DNA of 64,000 nucleotides from Amblyomma americanum (taxonomy: Eukaryota; Arthropoda; Arachnida; Ixodida; Ixodidae). The notes below the pieces were generated by a model. It did no database searches. It was not told where the DNA came from and worked only from the letters and a program-made list of their open reading frames with translations. The stretch spans positions 116,255,134 through 116,319,133 of the forward strand of contig NC_135498.1 of the NCBI RefSeq assembly GCF_052857255.1. Direction: 5' to 3'. The position numbers and the translations under genes were made by a program. Every line of letters begins with the position of its first letter. Within the stretch, counting starts at the first letter, position 1. Below, in pieces: positions 53,926 to 64,000 of the stretch.

Positions 53926-54204
53926 TTCAGGAAGGCGGGTCCAACAGCTAGTGTTACCGAGAGATATGCGAGAGACCGTGCTATGCTTAGGACATGATGC
54001 CATTATGGCCGGACACAAGGGTGTTCAAAAAACGGTGTCTATGATCACCGAGGAGTTCTTTTGACCAGGTGTTCAGAGTTACGTTGAGCGTTTTGTTCGC
54101 TCATGTGACGTGTGCCAGCGCACAGCTCCGAAGGGAAGAGTTGGTCCCGTACCTCTGGGAAAGGTGCCAGCCATCGACCTACCGCTTCAAAGAGTGGCTA
54201 TTGG
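53926..54204 (+). pseudogene. Gypsy-3 integrase zinc domain, isolated
   Basis: Overlapping the preceding frame, a new frame (from about 53870) gives SEYQLVNGVLHKECIFSSGR, VLPRDMRETVLCLGHDAIMA and GHKGVQKTVSMITEEFF with both zinc His residues. A TGA at 54062-54064 stands where integrases have Trp. Beyond it, YVERFVRSCDVCQRTAPKGR supplies the CxxC pair. The catalytic core is absent: the segment ends near PAIDLPLQRVAIG and is joined to RNase H sequence. Confidence 0.85.
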
Positions 54205-54353
54205 CATTGGATAAAGAATTTGTTCTTCGCACTGAAGTACCAGACAGAGTATTAGGAACCGTACTTTTGCAAGAAGCGAATCAAACTGGTCTAGCTATCC
54301 CTAGAATGTATCTTTTTGGTGTTGTTTTTGATTTGTTGTTTTTGATACTCTGA
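54205..54353 (+). pseudogene. Gypsy-3 RNase H scrap, out of order
   Basis: KEFVLRTEVPDRVLGTVLLQ is the start of a Gypsy RNase H domain; the first catalytic Asp of T-D-A-S reads Glu. In all Ty3/Gypsy elements RNase H precedes integrase, yet here it follows the integrase zinc domain. The match ends near 54300. Confidence 0.75.
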
Positions 54354-54619
54354 TTACTGTTGTTACTACTGTGATTATGCAAGGTAGTGTGTTGTGGACA
54401 CGAACATGTTTATTAACGACTCTGTACGGACAACGGCAGTGGTGTGTTAGTGTTCTGAAAACGCAGTTTGGTGTCCTAAGTTAGTGGTGTGCTCTTGGTT
54501 ATTGAGTGCTGGACATCTGCGGTTTGTTGTGTGCTGGGTCCAGAATCGCCACAGAAGATAGTCGGTTGGCTGGATGGCTTGAAGATGATGACGTGAGCAG
54601 TTTTTCTTGGAAAACTCTT
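54354..54619 (+). other. Gypsy-3 3' non-coding part
   Basis: GT-rich stretch with no coding motif, leading to the PPT. Confidence 0.5.
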
Positions 54620-54629
54620 GAGAGGGGGG
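54620..54629 (+). promoter_or_regulatory. Gypsy-3 polypurine tract
   Basis: GAGAGGGGGG, four bases before the 3' LTR start. Confidence 0.75.
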
Positions 54630-54633
54630 CCCT

Positions 54634-55478
54634 TGTCACATTTAGTAAGGAGTCTAAAATCAAATTATGAAGGAAAGAGGTGTGGAGAAGACGACGTGGA
54701 TTAACCGAAGAATAAAGAAGATGAAGGAGAAGCATTCGGTGAAGTGGAGAGAGATGATTGGTGAAGCATTCGGTGAGGTGGAGAGAGATGATTGGTGGAG
54801 AAGAGGACAAGACGACAAGGATTACGTGGTTTAACACCAAGGCTATAAAAGGGCGAGGAAGAGCGAGGCACGGGGGGGGGAGAACAGAGAAGCGGAGGCT
54901 CCGGCGGGTCAGGGACACATCGGCTGGAAGAGAGCGACGCCGGCTACCGCTCCGGTGAACTCGCGTTCTACGGCTTCGCATCGTGGGATTCCTGTTGTGC
55001 GTGAGCCCGTTCTGGGGAGTCAACGGAGGACGCTACCACCTGCTACGGCCAGGGATGTCTCCAGCACTGCTGCCACCCATCCGGGTGGTGCCCCTGACGC
55101 CAACAACACCGGAATCACCATCACGGGCTCTTGGATCAGGAGCTTAAGCGACGCAGCCAGCTATGCCGTCAGCGACGCCAGCCCAATCACGTCGAACGCC
55201 GCATCGACGCCGGCTACTGGATCCATACAACGCCACAGCTGCACCGAACCAACCGTGAGCACGAACGCCGATCACTAACAGTAGAACGCTAGAAGTAGAC
55301 GGTGGTAGCAGTGTTTCCGGGTCGTGGGTGTTTTTATTCTTTGTCTTTTGTGTTAGTTTTGTTAATTTAGTGATCTAGTGTGTGTCACGTAGGGGGTATT
55401 AAATGTGAGTCTGTGTGGGTACACCTGTCGCTAAGTCCATTCTTTCGGTCCGAGTGTTCTCCGGGGAGGTCTGTGACA
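54634..55478 (+). repeat. Gypsy-3 3' LTR (845 bp)
   Basis: Begins TGTCACATTTAG and ends TCTGTGACA. TATAAAAG at 54844-54851, ATTAAA at 55398-55403. Confidence 0.92.
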
Positions 55479-55483
55479 ACTAT

Positions 55484-55984
55484 AGATGTTGGCTTTGCCC
55501 TCCACAACGCGGCACCCCTATCCTCTAACGCAATTCAAGCGGAAATAGAAGATAGGACTGTGCTGAACTATTCAGACTGTGAATAAAACACTTCCGCGCC
55601 AACGCCACCAGCTGGCTTTGATTTGTCAGTGGCATTTCGTAGAAGCATGTTTTAGGCTGCGGCCTGTTCTTTCAAACCTCACTGACGTGAAATCGGACTT
55701 CGTTCCGGGAAACAATGCTTATAACATGGTAATTCAACACTCTTAGTAGGAACAATTTATACATCTATTACTCTAAACCCTAATCATCAGAAAGACTTGG
55801 GGCTGATAATGAAATTGTTGGCTGCGGTATCCACTGTTCCCGTTGGACAGGAAGCCGCCCGCAAGGCACGGCCAGTGCACCTTTGTTAGCGCACTATGAA
55901 GGGTGCTTCACCTAAGACTTTACACAGTTTCTAAAAAAAAGCTTCTTGAGTTAATAGAGTGCTTTTTTCATCATAGCAACCGAG
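55484..55984. other. No gene recognised
   Basis: No supported feature; the far end of LTR-4 is not sharply defined here. Confidence 0.35.
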
Positions 55985-56176
55985 AGCATTATTGTACACC
56001 GCGGCGTCGGAGAACTCTCACCGGCTCCGCGGAGTTCCGTATATAGCCTTCGAGATGGCACTCTCGTCACTGCTTTCTCATGAGGGAGACTTCCCTCCTC
56101 GCCCAGCTGGTGCTGTCCTGACGCCCGACAATGAAAATGGGTAGCGTCGAAATGGATGGGGGAAACAGGTCCTCCA
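55985..56176 (-). repeat. LTR-4 3' LTR, truncated
   Basis: Matches 58070-58263 (GACTTCCCTC-TCGCCCAGC, GGGGGAAACAGGT). The remaining two thirds of the LTR are missing on its left side. Confidence 0.65.
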
Positions 56177-56949
56177 TATCCCTCCCTCCTTAAATTTTGG
56201 CCTACGGTTGGCACTTCTCTATGGATGCCATCAACGAACGTTCCACGAAGGCTGCGGTGACGACTGCAAGCCAGCTCGTACAGGGGGAGGGGGTGCCGGA
56301 GTCGTCCGATCAAAAGCAAGGTCACCGGGCACCCGTCCTTGTTCCGCTGCAGGGACCCAAAGTTAACGTGCCGGGTGGGTGTTGTTCGCACTGATGCGCC
56401 TTTGTTGGACGTAGGGGAGCTGCCCGCCCCCCCCCCCCCCCCACCTCTCTTAGCCGCTTCAAAATGCTCGCCGGAGACTGCTATGCTTACGATGACTCAC
56501 GGCCGCAAGGCAGTAGGCACGGATCCATACAATGGACAGCAGGTCGGGGCGGCTTCTTTGTAACTCTGCATATATCGCTCCTATGATCTCCAAGAGTTTG
56601 AATCAAAGCAATCGGGACCGCGGAAACTGGCCATTTGGTAAAATGCGAAACAATGCGAGCGCCAAACAATTCTATCTGGCACAGCCCAACCCTCGGTTCA
56701 TTTATACGTAGCTGGCTCTCTTCGGTCGAAGCACATTGGCGGTTCGCTTTCCGGCACTGTGATGTTAAGCTCTCTTGGACTGTGTTAGCGTCTTTGGTTC
56801 TGCGAAATTTTAAATTCGTTTCCCAGCCACAAAAAAATCAAGTTAGTTTAACAAATTCAGGTTTCTGTAGATGAGCTAGACTTCTCAGCTCTGGCGAGGT
56901 TGATATAAAACAAGCGAACCCGTTTTCGCGTGCTTGTGCCACGATACGA

Positions 56950-57363
56950 CTATGTCCTCCCAAAAGTATCAGGCAGCTCTCGAAGAGCCTTAGGTCCACT
57001 TGCTCTGACACTTTCTGTTGCCAACAAAGAGACAAGGACAGTAGCTAGAACACAACACCACGTGGAGATACCTTTCTGCCAAGCTGACCCTACTTGCTCA
57101 CTACCATAACAGCAACTTCTGAGCGAACGGCGCCTATCGCTGCTAGCAGTGTCTGAAAGCCCCGGTGCTTTTCCTGCAATCATGGCTGCAATGTAAATCA
57201 GCTTATTACGGCCCCCGGCTCCTAGAGCCGAACAGACAGAACAGAGAATATTCACAAGAAAAATCGGGCCACCCATCAGGCTTCCGCATTCACTTGCTTC
57301 TGGCTTGCTGTTCTCCGTGGACGGCTCGGTCTCGCTCTCCATGTGCGGACCTCGTAGGTTCAT
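56950..57363 (-). CDS. Unidentified ORF inside LTR-4, 137 codons
   Basis: I do not recognise this protein. A hydrophobic run GGPIFLVNILCSVCSALGAG (about residues 31-50) and a second one CCVLATVLVSLLATE near residue 107 could be membrane segments. Acidic Ser/Glu-rich N-terminus, start ATG at 57361. Position between the LTRs on the coding strand suggests an element gene, conceivably an env-like remnant, but no specific motif supports that. A neighbouring frame at 56838-57035 overlaps its 3' end. Confidence 0.3.
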   Translation of the reverse strand: MNLRGPHMESETEPSTENSKPEASECGSLMGGPIFLVNILCSVCSALGAGGRNKLIYIAAMIAGKAPGLSDTASSDRRRSLRSCCYGSEQVGSAWQKGISTWCCVLATVLVSLLATESVRASGPKALRELPDTFGRT

Positions 57364-57584
57364 CTTTCAAAGGTGTACCGATGGGCTCATCACAAGCGTA
57401 GCATGCATGGCAATTCTCTCATGCTGCCATTCCGCTCATCTCGCTGCCAAGAAAGCAACTTAGACTTGATGGCAACTCCGAATTAAGTTCAGGCCTAAAG
57501 CTGTTCAAAACCCGGGCGTGCATTCCAAGAACCGAACTGACTGTCGTCCCTCGTACCCGGAGCTTGCCTCACGTTGGACGATAT

Positions 57585-58263
57585 TGTGGAAATATGAGGG
57601 GTCAGCCTTCCGCCCCGCATTCCCACACCGTGGATGCAGCGTTTCCGCTCACTAAACGCGGAAGGATTCGTGCTCGAGCGAACAAAGGGAGGGATGAGAG
57701 AGTGTGAACACTCAGATGATATGTATTACACTTGCAAATACACCGATGGGGTCAGCTAGCTACTGAACTTCGACGAGGCATTCGTCGGAAATAGAAGCCT
57801 ACGTAAGAAGGGCTTCCGACTTACCGGCTGGGGTTGCGACTTCAGAGGTATCGTTGGCGAACGTTTGTATGAGCCGACAATGGCTGCCGGGCTTCCCCGT
57901 GCGCGCCGCATTCTTGGGGCATAGTCATCCTCGAGAATTTGCTGGGGGAGGTGACGAGAGCGCGCGTATGCTGCGCTCGCTTCGCTGCATGGAACCACAA
58001 CTTCAGCGGCAAGGCACGGCAAAATCTCCATGCGCCTGCCGCGGAATGTGACGAGAGCGTGCTGCTGCAACCGCTCGTGACGCTGCGCAGACTCCGAAGG
58101 GACTCTCACCGGATCCACGGCCTTCCTCATATACTTCGTGGTGGCCTTCCCATAGATACTTTCCCCCATGAGGGGGACTTCCCTCATCGCCCAGCCGGTG
58201 CTGTCAAAACACTCCGCGATGAAGATGGGCAGCGTTGAAATGGAGGGGGAAACAGGTTCTCCA
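57585..58263 (-). repeat. LTR-4 5' LTR (679 bp)
   Basis: On the minus strand it starts TGGAGAACCTGTTTCC and ends CATATTTCCACA. A TATA-like GAAGTATATGAGG lies near 58120-58133; the matching place in the other LTR reads GGCTATATACGG. Part of the same LTR occurs at 46825-47126. Confidence 0.65.
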
Positions 58264-61200
58264 CGTCATCACGTTGGAGTGCTTGGCTGTATTTTAGTGA
58301 ACACTTGTTCGAGTTTCGTATAAGGGTGGCTTAACTGGTAGTGAAGACCGCTTTTTTTTACACTGCACAAGGAAATTGAAAACTTCACCAAAACGCAGTA
58401 GAGAAGTGACCGCCATATTGTTCCTTTAGATTGCTGACTTGTGCCTCTGAAATTTAAATTTCTGCATGTTATAAGGATAAGTCCCCAAATGTTTATTTGT
58501 AACTGAGAAAAAATAGCTACAAATGCTACAGAGGTCAAACATTTCGTAATCTTGCGTTGCCACATCGCACAGAATAATCTCTACTCTGTAAGTTTCAATT
58601 CGGCACAGTTAAATGCGATCCAACGGCCTCAAAGCTTTAAAATGAACTTTGTGTAAAGAGAAATAGATTGCAATACCTTGTGGACATTTATAGTTCATTG
58701 CACTTCGAGGAATGCCGCGAGGTGTCAGAATGCGTCACGCAAATTTGCTAGACGGAATAAGCCTTTGAGAAAACGAGGCAACAAAACTGCTGACCAAAGT
58801 GACATTAGTGACTGTTGTTTGAAGCAGGAACCAATCTAATCTTTTTCACGACCAGCACACGGCACGCAGCACCTCCGTATGATATCTAGTCAATATGGGT
58901 GAGTCTGTCATTTGCTTCCACTTTTGTCATACAGGTGTATGGATCGTCACTACTTGGCATACACAGGCACCCGTCTGGTTCCTCCTTGAAGAGCATCTTC
59001 ACAATGGGGTTTTCGTCACGCTAGAAAGAGGAAAAAACACAACCAGTTTATCCAAGATGTTCCTAAATATGCATTTTGGAGTCTGCACGAGTAGAGGTTC
59101 TTTTTGATACGGCGTTATTCTTGAGCTGTAATATTAATATTAACTTAATTTGCATAGTTCCGAGCTGCAAGGGGATCAGGTTACTTTATTCTGCGGATAT
59201 TTCAATCGTTGATAACAATTTTAAGATGCAAACACAACTTGTTTCTTTGATAAGAAAAAAAACTTATGTTTTAAGGCAGGTGAAAAGATACTTCGGCGTC
59301 CTAGTGTGGCATTACTTCATCTATTTTAATTTTGTCGCGTTTCTTGCAAAAATCTTTACGTGATAACTGCTCGGGTTGCTTGCTAGAGACACACTATTTT
59401 CATCAGAAGGGTTGATGCCACCTAAGGCGTCAAGCATTAAGGGGTTTTGGTAAGCATATGCTCTAATGTATTGCAGTGGTTGTGTTTGGTGCATTGAACG
59501 GATCCATATATCAATCATTTGTTTAGTTTCGTTCATTCCTTCGCTTGTATGACATATGTGTCGGCCCTTTATTAGGGCTTCTAACTGAAGCAAATGAAAT
59601 TATTTGAGCATTAGTTTTCGTGTAAGTCGAGCAAAATTCTCCCATACGGGTTGACAGATTTCGAAATGAAAAAAGAGCCGGAGAGTTAGCGTTGAAAGAA
59701 GCATTTAAATGAGGTACACTAGCTTCGTTTAGTTAGCTACTGTAAAGAAACAGCTTTTTCAAATTTGTGTTCCGAGCACGATGTCAACGAATTCGATTTT
59801 CACACGGCGAGACGTCATACAGGTATTTATCCCCAGCGTGCAGGAAACTTGCATTCTGCGAGATCATAACAGTAGTGCTCCAAGATGGAGGCTTAGTGAA
59901 AAGAAATTCGCTTGATGTCGGTACAAAGAGCAAGAATGTAGACAAAAATGTGCTTATTTATGAAGATTTAATAATTGCTCGGAATGTTTTCTCGCATCTT
60001 ATTGTCAGCCATATCTATAAGTTGAACTAACTTACGTTTGGATAGCAGGGTGGGTGCTCCCGAAAGTATCTGCTAAATAAGACCTGTAGTTACATTTGCA
60101 GCTCTTGTTACAGTGGATGTGACAATAACGATAAGAATTAAGGATACATGGCTTGGGGAAAACGAAAAAGTAATTCCTTGCACACTGAATAGGGCAACCA
60201 AAAAGTGAGATAGGATTGTCGATATTGAGTGAACAACACAAAGGACGATGGCTAAGAATACAATGAGAAAGTGCTGTCGTCTCGTTCTCGAGAGCGTATT
60301 TTATATTGTGGCATTACTAGACATGACGGATTTGAGATTAAAATTAGGATGCCTGTTGTCATGAAATCAGAGATAGGAAAGGAATTCCAAAGGCTTTGAG
60401 CGATATTGTGCATCATGATGTCTGTCTACACCATGATGCGTTGAAACGCAATAAGATAGTTGAAGTAAGCATGGAATTCTTGACGGGTTCAGATAAGGCA
60501 CATTTTCCGGCACCTAATGAGATGCGAGATTCTTGAAAGCTGAAATCGTGTTCAGTATGTTTTGGTGGCGTTTCCTCAATGAGATTTATTAGATAGTTTA
60601 TTCTGTTTCGAAGCAAGCTGCTCTGATCACCAGCCAAACAGAAGCATAAAAATTCTTAGAAACCTCACTGGTAACAATGCGCTTTACGTTCAGCCGGTTG
60701 ATAAAGAGGCCCCTTTTGCAGCACTGGCATTTTAGTAAGTTGCCCTGAAACGATGAAATATGTATGTGAGCCTACCACGTGATGCAATTCCTCTCAAGTG
60801 AATTGTTAACAGGCGTTAAATGAAATTATTAGTTTGCAGCATTGTTGCGAAACTGATGCCGTCTTGCTTTTTATGCCGGAACCAGCAGCAAAGGGGAGCT
60901 CTACCGGGGGCAATACAGATAGAACGAAGCTGGTAGTTATCTACAAAAAGCGCTAGAACAACGAAGCATTCAGGCGGATGGTGCGCGCAGTCAAGTTCTA
61001 TTTTTTGAATGTCGCAAGCTCTCAAAACGGCCATGCGAAAGCAACCTCTTCCGTATTACACATTGGACGAACCATTTTCACTGCACTCGATAGCTTTCCA
61101 ATCCGCACCTGAGCCAGCTATCAAAAGATAAGATAGACTAAATAATAGATTGACTGAATAATAAATTAGGTGGAACGAACAAAAAATGTTGGCCAGCACT

Positions 61201-61780
61201 TAAGAGAACCCTCAACAATTTCACACAGCTTGCTTTTATTTCTAATGCAGACCCATTTAAGCTGAGACACTAAGACTTTTTCCTAATTTGCGAAGTAATA
61301 TTTTGTCAGACCAAAGTGCTAGCGTGTTGTGGCAGCCCACCTCCTCCAAATACGCTCAGTATGTGGTCTTGTATGCAGTTATGTTGCACTGAACCCAACT
61401 GTATACCTTGACGTAATGTGCCCCCTGGAGAAAAATTGCCGTATACATTGTGCCATTGCGTGGCTTACTGCTTATGCGGCACGTTGCGATGTTTCTGCAA
61501 TGCAGGAGTACAACGGATCGAGATGAACAGAGTAACATGCCCATAGAAAAAAATGAGTCACCGCTTAACCTGTCTGAACTGCATGCGCAACTGGAAAACG
61601 GAGCCACAATGAAGTATAATCGAAGGTTGGGTCGCGCAGCGTTCTTTGCTTGCAGCAGTACCTCCTTACAACCTATAGCTTGAATTGCAAAAATATTACT
61701 GCAGTTGTGGCATGAAGTCACTTGAGCCACGGTTTATAGTCTTGACTTATTTGGCTGAATCTTAGTAGGTTGCAATAAAA
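58264..61780. other. No gene recognised
   Basis: About 3.5 kb of AT-rich DNA. I checked both strands for RT, integrase, transposase and zinc-finger motifs and for SINE boxes and saw none. Short frames such as 59321-59593 (minus) show no known motif. Confidence 0.4.
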
Positions 61781-61921
61781 ATGGACCAAGGGCGTGCAAT
61801 CAATGAGGAGATCGCTAAGACTGATAAGGCGGACGCCGCGACACTAGTTTACTCCCTGTGTAAGTGCTCACCTAGAAAGCATCGCCATAGGAGGACGACG
61901 CATCTCGCTCATGGTTTGTAA
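61781..61921 (+). CDS. Candidate small ORF or first coding exon
   Basis: ATG at 61781 has a good initiation context (A at -3, G at +4). The frame reads MDQGRAINEEIAKTDKADAA and TLVYSLC, then meets GTAAGT at 61860-61865, a perfect consensus splice donor. Unspliced, it runs 46 codons to TAA at 61919-61921, and the part after the donor turns basic and less protein-like (PRKHRHRRTT). I cannot name the protein, and no acceptor or second exon was found. It is only a candidate. Confidence 0.2.
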   Translation: MDQGRAINEEIAKTDKADAATLVYSLCKCSPRKHRHRRTTHLAHGL

Positions 61922-62874
61922 TGGCAGTCCACGGTGTGGGAAAGCGTGCTGCCTATACTTTTTAGCTCTAAATTTTATCATGAAGGTCACAACCAGCAGC
62001 GATTATGTCGTTTTTTTTCTGTTTCACGCTGAATATTTAGCAAACCCGACTTGAATAATGACATATTACGGCGCCACTTTACAACATTTTTAATTTAACC
62101 AAGAGCGCATATGGCGCATCGGCGGTGTCGTAAATAATGCCGTGTGTTAACTTCAGAAAATACATTGGCCAGAACAAGAAAATAAGAATGAACGCTAAAT
62201 GTCAAGACCAAAGGTAAATTGCAGGGAGCGCCTTAAAGTCTCTAGTAAAACAAGAACTTAGTCTAATTTCCACCGAGGCCTTTTTTCCCAAGTTCTGGAC
62301 AAACAGCCTCCCTAGTGCCACCCTCAACTTTCTAAAATATGTTTTTAGATCTCAAACTTTTCAGTTTAGAAACGACGTTCTTGAAATCAAAATTCATGCA
62401 ACTTTTCAGGAATGTTTGCTTCGGCATAATGTAGCTAAAATCTAGAGATTGGTACAGCACCGCCCAGCTAATGCGGAAGAAACCATACGCACCGCAGAGA
62501 GGATAACCTGCAACAATATAGGAATAAATGTAGAGAGTGGAGCGGAGGTACGGATTAAGACATCTGAGAGAACACTTCCAACACCTTAGCTAGCGACGCC
62601 CATGGCTATGCCCGGAGTGATCACGTAAAACGTGCGGTAAGCCCCACTGTGCTGTTCTATTACCTAACTTAATTTCGATATTTTGCCATGAACGCTCTAT
62701 GGGTCAACCCCAAGCAAGATCTTGGAATGTTTGTATATTGAGGTGTTTGTGGGTCTTTGCCCTTTGAAAGTAAGAAATAAAAATAAACCATATGCATATC
62801 CATGAATGAGAGTAGAACCCGGTTATGAAACCTGGCTAGACCCTAGAGTAACTGTCCGAAGTTCTGTCTTATGA
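61922..62874. other. No gene recognised
   Basis: No supported feature seen. Confidence 0.4.
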
Positions 62875-63474
62875 TTGTCTGCAGACTCACGTTGCGGCGC
62901 CGCGCACGTTCCCCCGCATGTAGGAAGACCTAGAGCCGAAGCGTTTGTCCCGAACCGCTTTCTAACGCAACCGGCCGCTTCTCCTCCCAACCGACCATCC
63001 TCTCCTCGTGTGCACCCCTCGCGCACCTGCGACAACCTTCAAATTTGTTATGCATATGGTATCTCCGGTTCCTTAGCGAGTTATACCGCCACCATGTGCT
63101 GCCAACTGCTGATTTGCCACGCCACTCATTTGCGCCCATCCGTAGCCCCTGCCGTGTCGGTGTATCCCGAGCACCTTGACGCCTCCGGTCGGCGCCCGTA
63201 TGATCCACACCTTTCCCCATCTCCGCGGCACCACTCGGTTTCTCCGCTGCGTCGCAATAAGTATGCGACCAGGAAACCTTATTCCTGTTTAGCAAAGCTG
63301 AGATTTGGCCGAGTTGGTAAGCATTCATGGCGGGCGAAGAGCGCTACAAAGGCGGGACAAAGAGAAGACAGCGCTGCCCTAGTCTTTGTCCCATCTTTTT
63401 CGCGCGGTTCTCCCACCATGAGCCTTATTCCCGACGTTTGTGAGGCGGAATCTCCATATTCGGTGGCCCTTTAA
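62875..63474 (+). CDS. Unidentified ORF, 199 codons
   Basis: I do not recognise this sequence. It is rich in Pro, Arg, Ser and Ala, with no conserved block, in a GC-rich patch (62875-63460) within AT-rich DNA. Its last third overlaps a hairpin-bearing repeat (63322-63392), which argues against a real gene. It may be a chance frame created by composition. Confidence 0.15.
   Translation: MSADSRCGAAHVPPHVGRPRAEAFVPNRFLTQPAASPPNRPSSPRVHPSRTCDNLQICYAYGISGSLASYTATMCCQLLICHATHLRPSVAPAVSVYPEHLDASGRRPYDPHLSPSPRHHSVSPLRRNKYATRKPYSCLAKLRFGRVGKHSWRAKSATKAGQREDSAALVFVPSFSRGSPTMSLIPDVCEAESPYSVAL
63322..63392 (+). repeat. tRNA-like leader plus hairpin, possible retroelement end
   Basis: GCCGAGTTGGTAAGCATTCA resembles a tRNA D arm. 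GGGACAAAG (63354-63362) pairs with CTTTGTCCC (63384-63392) around 21 bases. The family is unknown; a Penelope-like 5' end is one possibility. Confidence 0.3.
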
Positions 63475-64000
63475 AGGCCTCACTTTTTTCTATACGAATG
63501 TACTCAACGTATCCTCAACGTACTAATGGAGGGCATCCCTACGTAGGACCTTCTTTACTGGCGATGTTAATTCTCTTATAAGTGAGAAACTGTGCCCGAC
63601 CAGTATAGTGGTTGTGCCATTACCTGTTTTTCCTCTGTATACTGCTAATGCGCTATGCATCTTGTCTCTAAAAGCATGCCCAGCCAACGTATTCCCGATG
63701 AAACTGGCTTCGATATCGCCCGTGCTCCTGACAGTTTTCTACACGGGTTTCTCGTCTCGCTTCGCGTACCATGCACCACTTTCTACCGGTCTTCACAACC
63801 TCCAAGTACCACGAACACTACCGCGTGAGGGGTGGTCGGATAGGCCAAAGGCTGTAGCCGGTATCTCCACCAAGTGAAATCGAAGGTCATGCACACAGGA
63901 GACAGCCAAAGAAGGAGGTGGCAAAATGGCAGAGCTTCGACAGTGAACGCATGAATCTCGCACCCTGTACAGGAAGTGGCGCTGCCGCCGCTGCCATCTT
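63475..64000. other. No gene recognised
   Basis: No supported feature to the end of the window. Confidence 0.4.

Larger units (their letters stand above)
51185..55478 (+). mobile_element. LTR retrotransposon with deleted and reordered pol (Gypsy-3)
   Basis: Two LTRs (51185-52037 and 54634-55478) enclose a 2.6-kb interior: gag, protease, then directly an integrase zinc domain, then a scrap of RNase H. RT and the integrase core are gone. The flanks GCTAT (51180-51184) and ACTAT (55479-55483) are a probable 5-bp target duplication with one mismatch. The LTRs differ at many positions and in length (853 versus 845), more than those of Gypsy-1. It could move only with proteins supplied by relatives. 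Confidence 0.9.
55985..58263 (-). mobile_element. LTR retrotransposon with short interior (LTR-4), minus strand
   Basis: The right LTR (57585-58263) and a shorter left LTR piece (55985-56176) match in the same orientation. On the minus strand the left piece is preceded by a purine tract AAGGAGGGAGGGATA (56177-56191). Next to the right LTR lies CGTCCAACGTGAGGCAAG (57563-57580), which resembles the primer site of Gypsy-1 (GCCCAACGTG). These two place the element on the minus strand. The interior is only 1.4 kb and has no gag or pol motif that I can recognise. Confidence 0.65.

Noticed and set aside
61356..61730. 124-codon minus-strand frame
   Set aside because: Cys- and Ser-rich without a motif, overlapped by an equally plausible plus-strand frame.
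1..64000. CRISPR arrays, bacterial operons or defence systems
   Set aside because: No regularly spaced direct repeats of the CRISPR type and no bacterial gene organisation. The window is clearly eukaryotic.
1..64000. Ribosomal RNA genes
   Set aside because: No stretch resembling conserved rRNA cores was noticed on either strand.

Overview
KIND OF ORGANISM. The window is eukaryotic: no operons, no bacterial ribosome-binding sites, and almost every coding signal belongs to a retrotransposon. Several copies of a tRNA-derived SINE that resembles the Ruka family of ixodid ticks (from memory, not aligned) suggest a hard tick or close chelicerate relative. No complete host gene was recognised; one weak candidate first exon lies at 61781-61859. 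LAYOUT. 1-14.9 kb: mostly anonymous DNA with SINE copies (2.9, 4.6 and 8.1-8.5 kb), LINE remnants (1.7, 2.0 and 12.1-12.9 kb), a tRNA-like relic and small palindromes. 14.95-23.3 kb: a plus-strand Ty3/Gypsy element (Gypsy-1) with two full LTRs, a 4-bp target duplication, PBS, gag, pol, PPT, and an extra 435-bp LTR piece before the 3' LTR. Its gag-pol junction carries a textbook -1 frameshift signal. 24.1-30.3 kb: an older, heavily mutated minus-strand Ty3/Gypsy (Gypsy-2), interrupted by a solo LTR inside the integrase and a SINE just upstream of the RT domain. 31.2-33.9 kb: Penelope-like remnants, including a GIY-YIG nuclease fragment and a nearly 1-kb palindrome made of two head-to-head 3' ends. 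34.3-37.9 kb: a plus-strand RNase H-bearing LINE (LINE-A) split by another solo LTR. 37.9-42.75 kb: a minus-strand LINE (LINE-B) with recognisable ORF1, endonuclease, RT and RNase H; the two LINEs lie tail to tail. 43-50.7 kb: an unidentified ORF, a SINE, triplicated TGACGTCA repeats, a partial LTR, and a 1.26-kb hAT-like non-autonomous element with an 8-bp target duplication. 51.2-55.5 kb: a third LTR element (Gypsy-3) whose RT is deleted and whose pol pieces are out of order. 56-58.3 kb: a minus-strand LTR element (LTR-4) with a short, unidentified interior. 58.3-64 kb: little that can be named. HOW IT FITS TOGETHER. The window records layered transposition: older elements (Gypsy-2, LINE-A) were hit by younger ones that left exact target duplications, which gives relative ages. 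Every protein-coding element seen is broken by frameshifts, stops or deletions, so none looks autonomous now. Gypsy-1 is among the younger ones: its two LTRs differ at about 20 positions by eye over 791 bp. All names rest on reading motifs by eye; no database search was possible.
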